Positions 5,057 to 5,528 of a stretch of DNA of 5,528 nt are shown piece by piece. Below the pieces are notes generated by a model. That model ran no database searches. It was not told where the DNA came from and saw only the letters and a program-made list of their open reading frames with translations. The position numbers and the translations under genes are program-made. This stretch comes from Chloracidobacterium sp. UBA7659 (lineage in GTDB: Bacteria > Acidobacteriota > Blastocatellia > Pyrinomonadales > Pyrinomonadaceae). The stretch lies in NCBI GenBank assembly GCA_002483395.1, contig DLHV01000160.1, positions 5,347 through 10,874 of the forward strand, given 5' to 3'. Positions within the stretch are counted from its first letter, which is position 1, and each line of letters begins with the position of its first letter.

Positions 5057-5473
5057 ATGAATAATTTAACATTTGGAATTATAAAACCCGACGCGGTGCG
5101 CGCCGGGAATCAGGGAAAGATCATCTCGCGCATTTTAGGGGCGGGATTTAAGATTCGCGGGATGAAGCTTATTCATCAGACGCGGAGGCAGGCGGAGGGG
5201 TTTTATGCGGTGCATGCGGGCAAGGGCTTTTTCGACGAGCTTTGCGATTTTATGTCGAGCGGGCCTTGTGTTGTTCTGGCGTTGGAAAAGGAAAACGCGG
5301 TCCCGGCCTGGCGTGAATTGATGGGAGCGACCAATCCGGCGGAAGCGGCCGAAGATACTATTCGTAAAGATTTTGCGTCGTCGATCGGCGAAAATGCGGT
5401 GCATGGTTCGGACTCGGACGAAAACGCCGCTATTGAGATAAGCTATTTCTTTAGTAAACTTGAATTAGTCTAG
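5057..5473 (+). CDS. ndk: Nucleoside diphosphate kinase
   Basis: The enzyme moves the gamma phosphate from an NTP to an NDP through a phosphohistidine, balancing nucleotide pools in the cytoplasm. The 138 residues match the family length (about 135-150). Key features are [10 protein letters not shown] with K10 at the N-terminus, [11 protein letters not shown] (30-40), [14 protein letters not shown] (49-62), GPCVVLALE (69-77), the T101/R103 nucleotide-binding segment DTIRKDF, and NAVHGSDS with catalytic H116. The family usually has RPGTIRGDF where this one has AEDTIRKDF, a local variant often seen in deep bacterial lineages. The ATG is supported by GAGGAA (5041-5046) 10 nt upstream. No confident promoter is seen in the 76 nt after 4980. 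sucD lies 2.1 kb upstream on the same strand. No clear terminator is visible in the remaining 55 nt of the window. Confidence 0.97.
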   Translation: MNNLTFGIIKPDAVRAGNQGKIISRILGAGFKIRGMKLIHQTRRQAEGFYAVHAGKGFFDELCDFMSSGPCVVLALEKENAVPAWRELMGATNPAEAAEDTIRKDFASSIGENAVHGSDSDENAAIEISYFFSKLELV

Positions 5474-5528
5474 GGTTAAGGGTATAAAAGCTTATCCAAA
5501 TGCGCGTTTTGAGTCCCTGCTTTAGCAG

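Noticed and set aside
5517..5528. Short palindrome CTGCT-TT-AGCAG at the right edge
   Set aside because: Only five paired bases with a two-base loop, cut by the window edge; not enough to call an ndk terminator.

Overview
The window looks like part of a chromosome from an Acidobacteriota bacterium, most likely Blastocatellia/Pyrinomonadaceae-like. This is an inference from three things: a MacB/FtsX-type permease, a secreted protein ending in a carboxypeptidase-regulatory-like domain, and a secreted Gly-Asn-Trp/Tyr-rich protein beside sucD and ndk. GC content is moderate and coding density is high. There is no rRNA, tRNA, CRISPR array, transposase or phage gene.

Layout. At 1-469 (minus) is the N-terminal part of an ABC transporter permease that runs off the left edge. 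Its 5' leader carries an 85-bp inverted-repeat element (482-566). At 725-1678 (minus) is a secreted protein with an intrinsic terminator behind it (657-696). A 348-bp divergent intergenic region (1679-2026) holds a candidate promoter for each direction. At 2027-2941 (plus) is sucD, the succinyl-CoA synthetase alpha subunit, without an adjacent sucC. A paired-hairpin element (2948-3053) follows. Next comes a compact three-gene cluster at 3066-4085: SnoaL-like ester cyclase, hot-dog thioesterase and DUF433 protein. A secreted protein of unknown function (4138-4896) is interrupted by a stop codon close to its apparent natural end. Last is ndk, nucleoside diphosphate kinase (5057-5473).

How the genes fit together. 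sucD and ndk are linked through nucleotide metabolism: succinyl-CoA synthetase makes ATP or GTP, and Ndk exchanges phosphate among NTPs. The small ester-cyclase, thioesterase and DUF433 genes plus the secreted gene lie between them and look like a later insertion or accessory cargo.

The most interesting content is repeat biology. (1) A 34-bp sequence occurs twice with one mismatch: once as one arm of the noncoding inverted repeat at 482-566, and once in frame inside sucD. The sucD copy coincides with a 10-residue insertion relative to E. coli SucD, in the loop just before the GPNCPG motif. This resembles protein-coding palindromic repeats such as the Rickettsia RPEs. (2) The element after sucD consists of two inverted copies of a small hairpin unit that differ by a compensatory base-pair swap, as in a REP/BIME doublet. 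(3) The 3' end of the DUF433 gene is itself one arm of a 16-bp stem. (4) The secreted protein at 4138 continues in frame for 27 codons after a TGA, pointing to a recent nonsense change.
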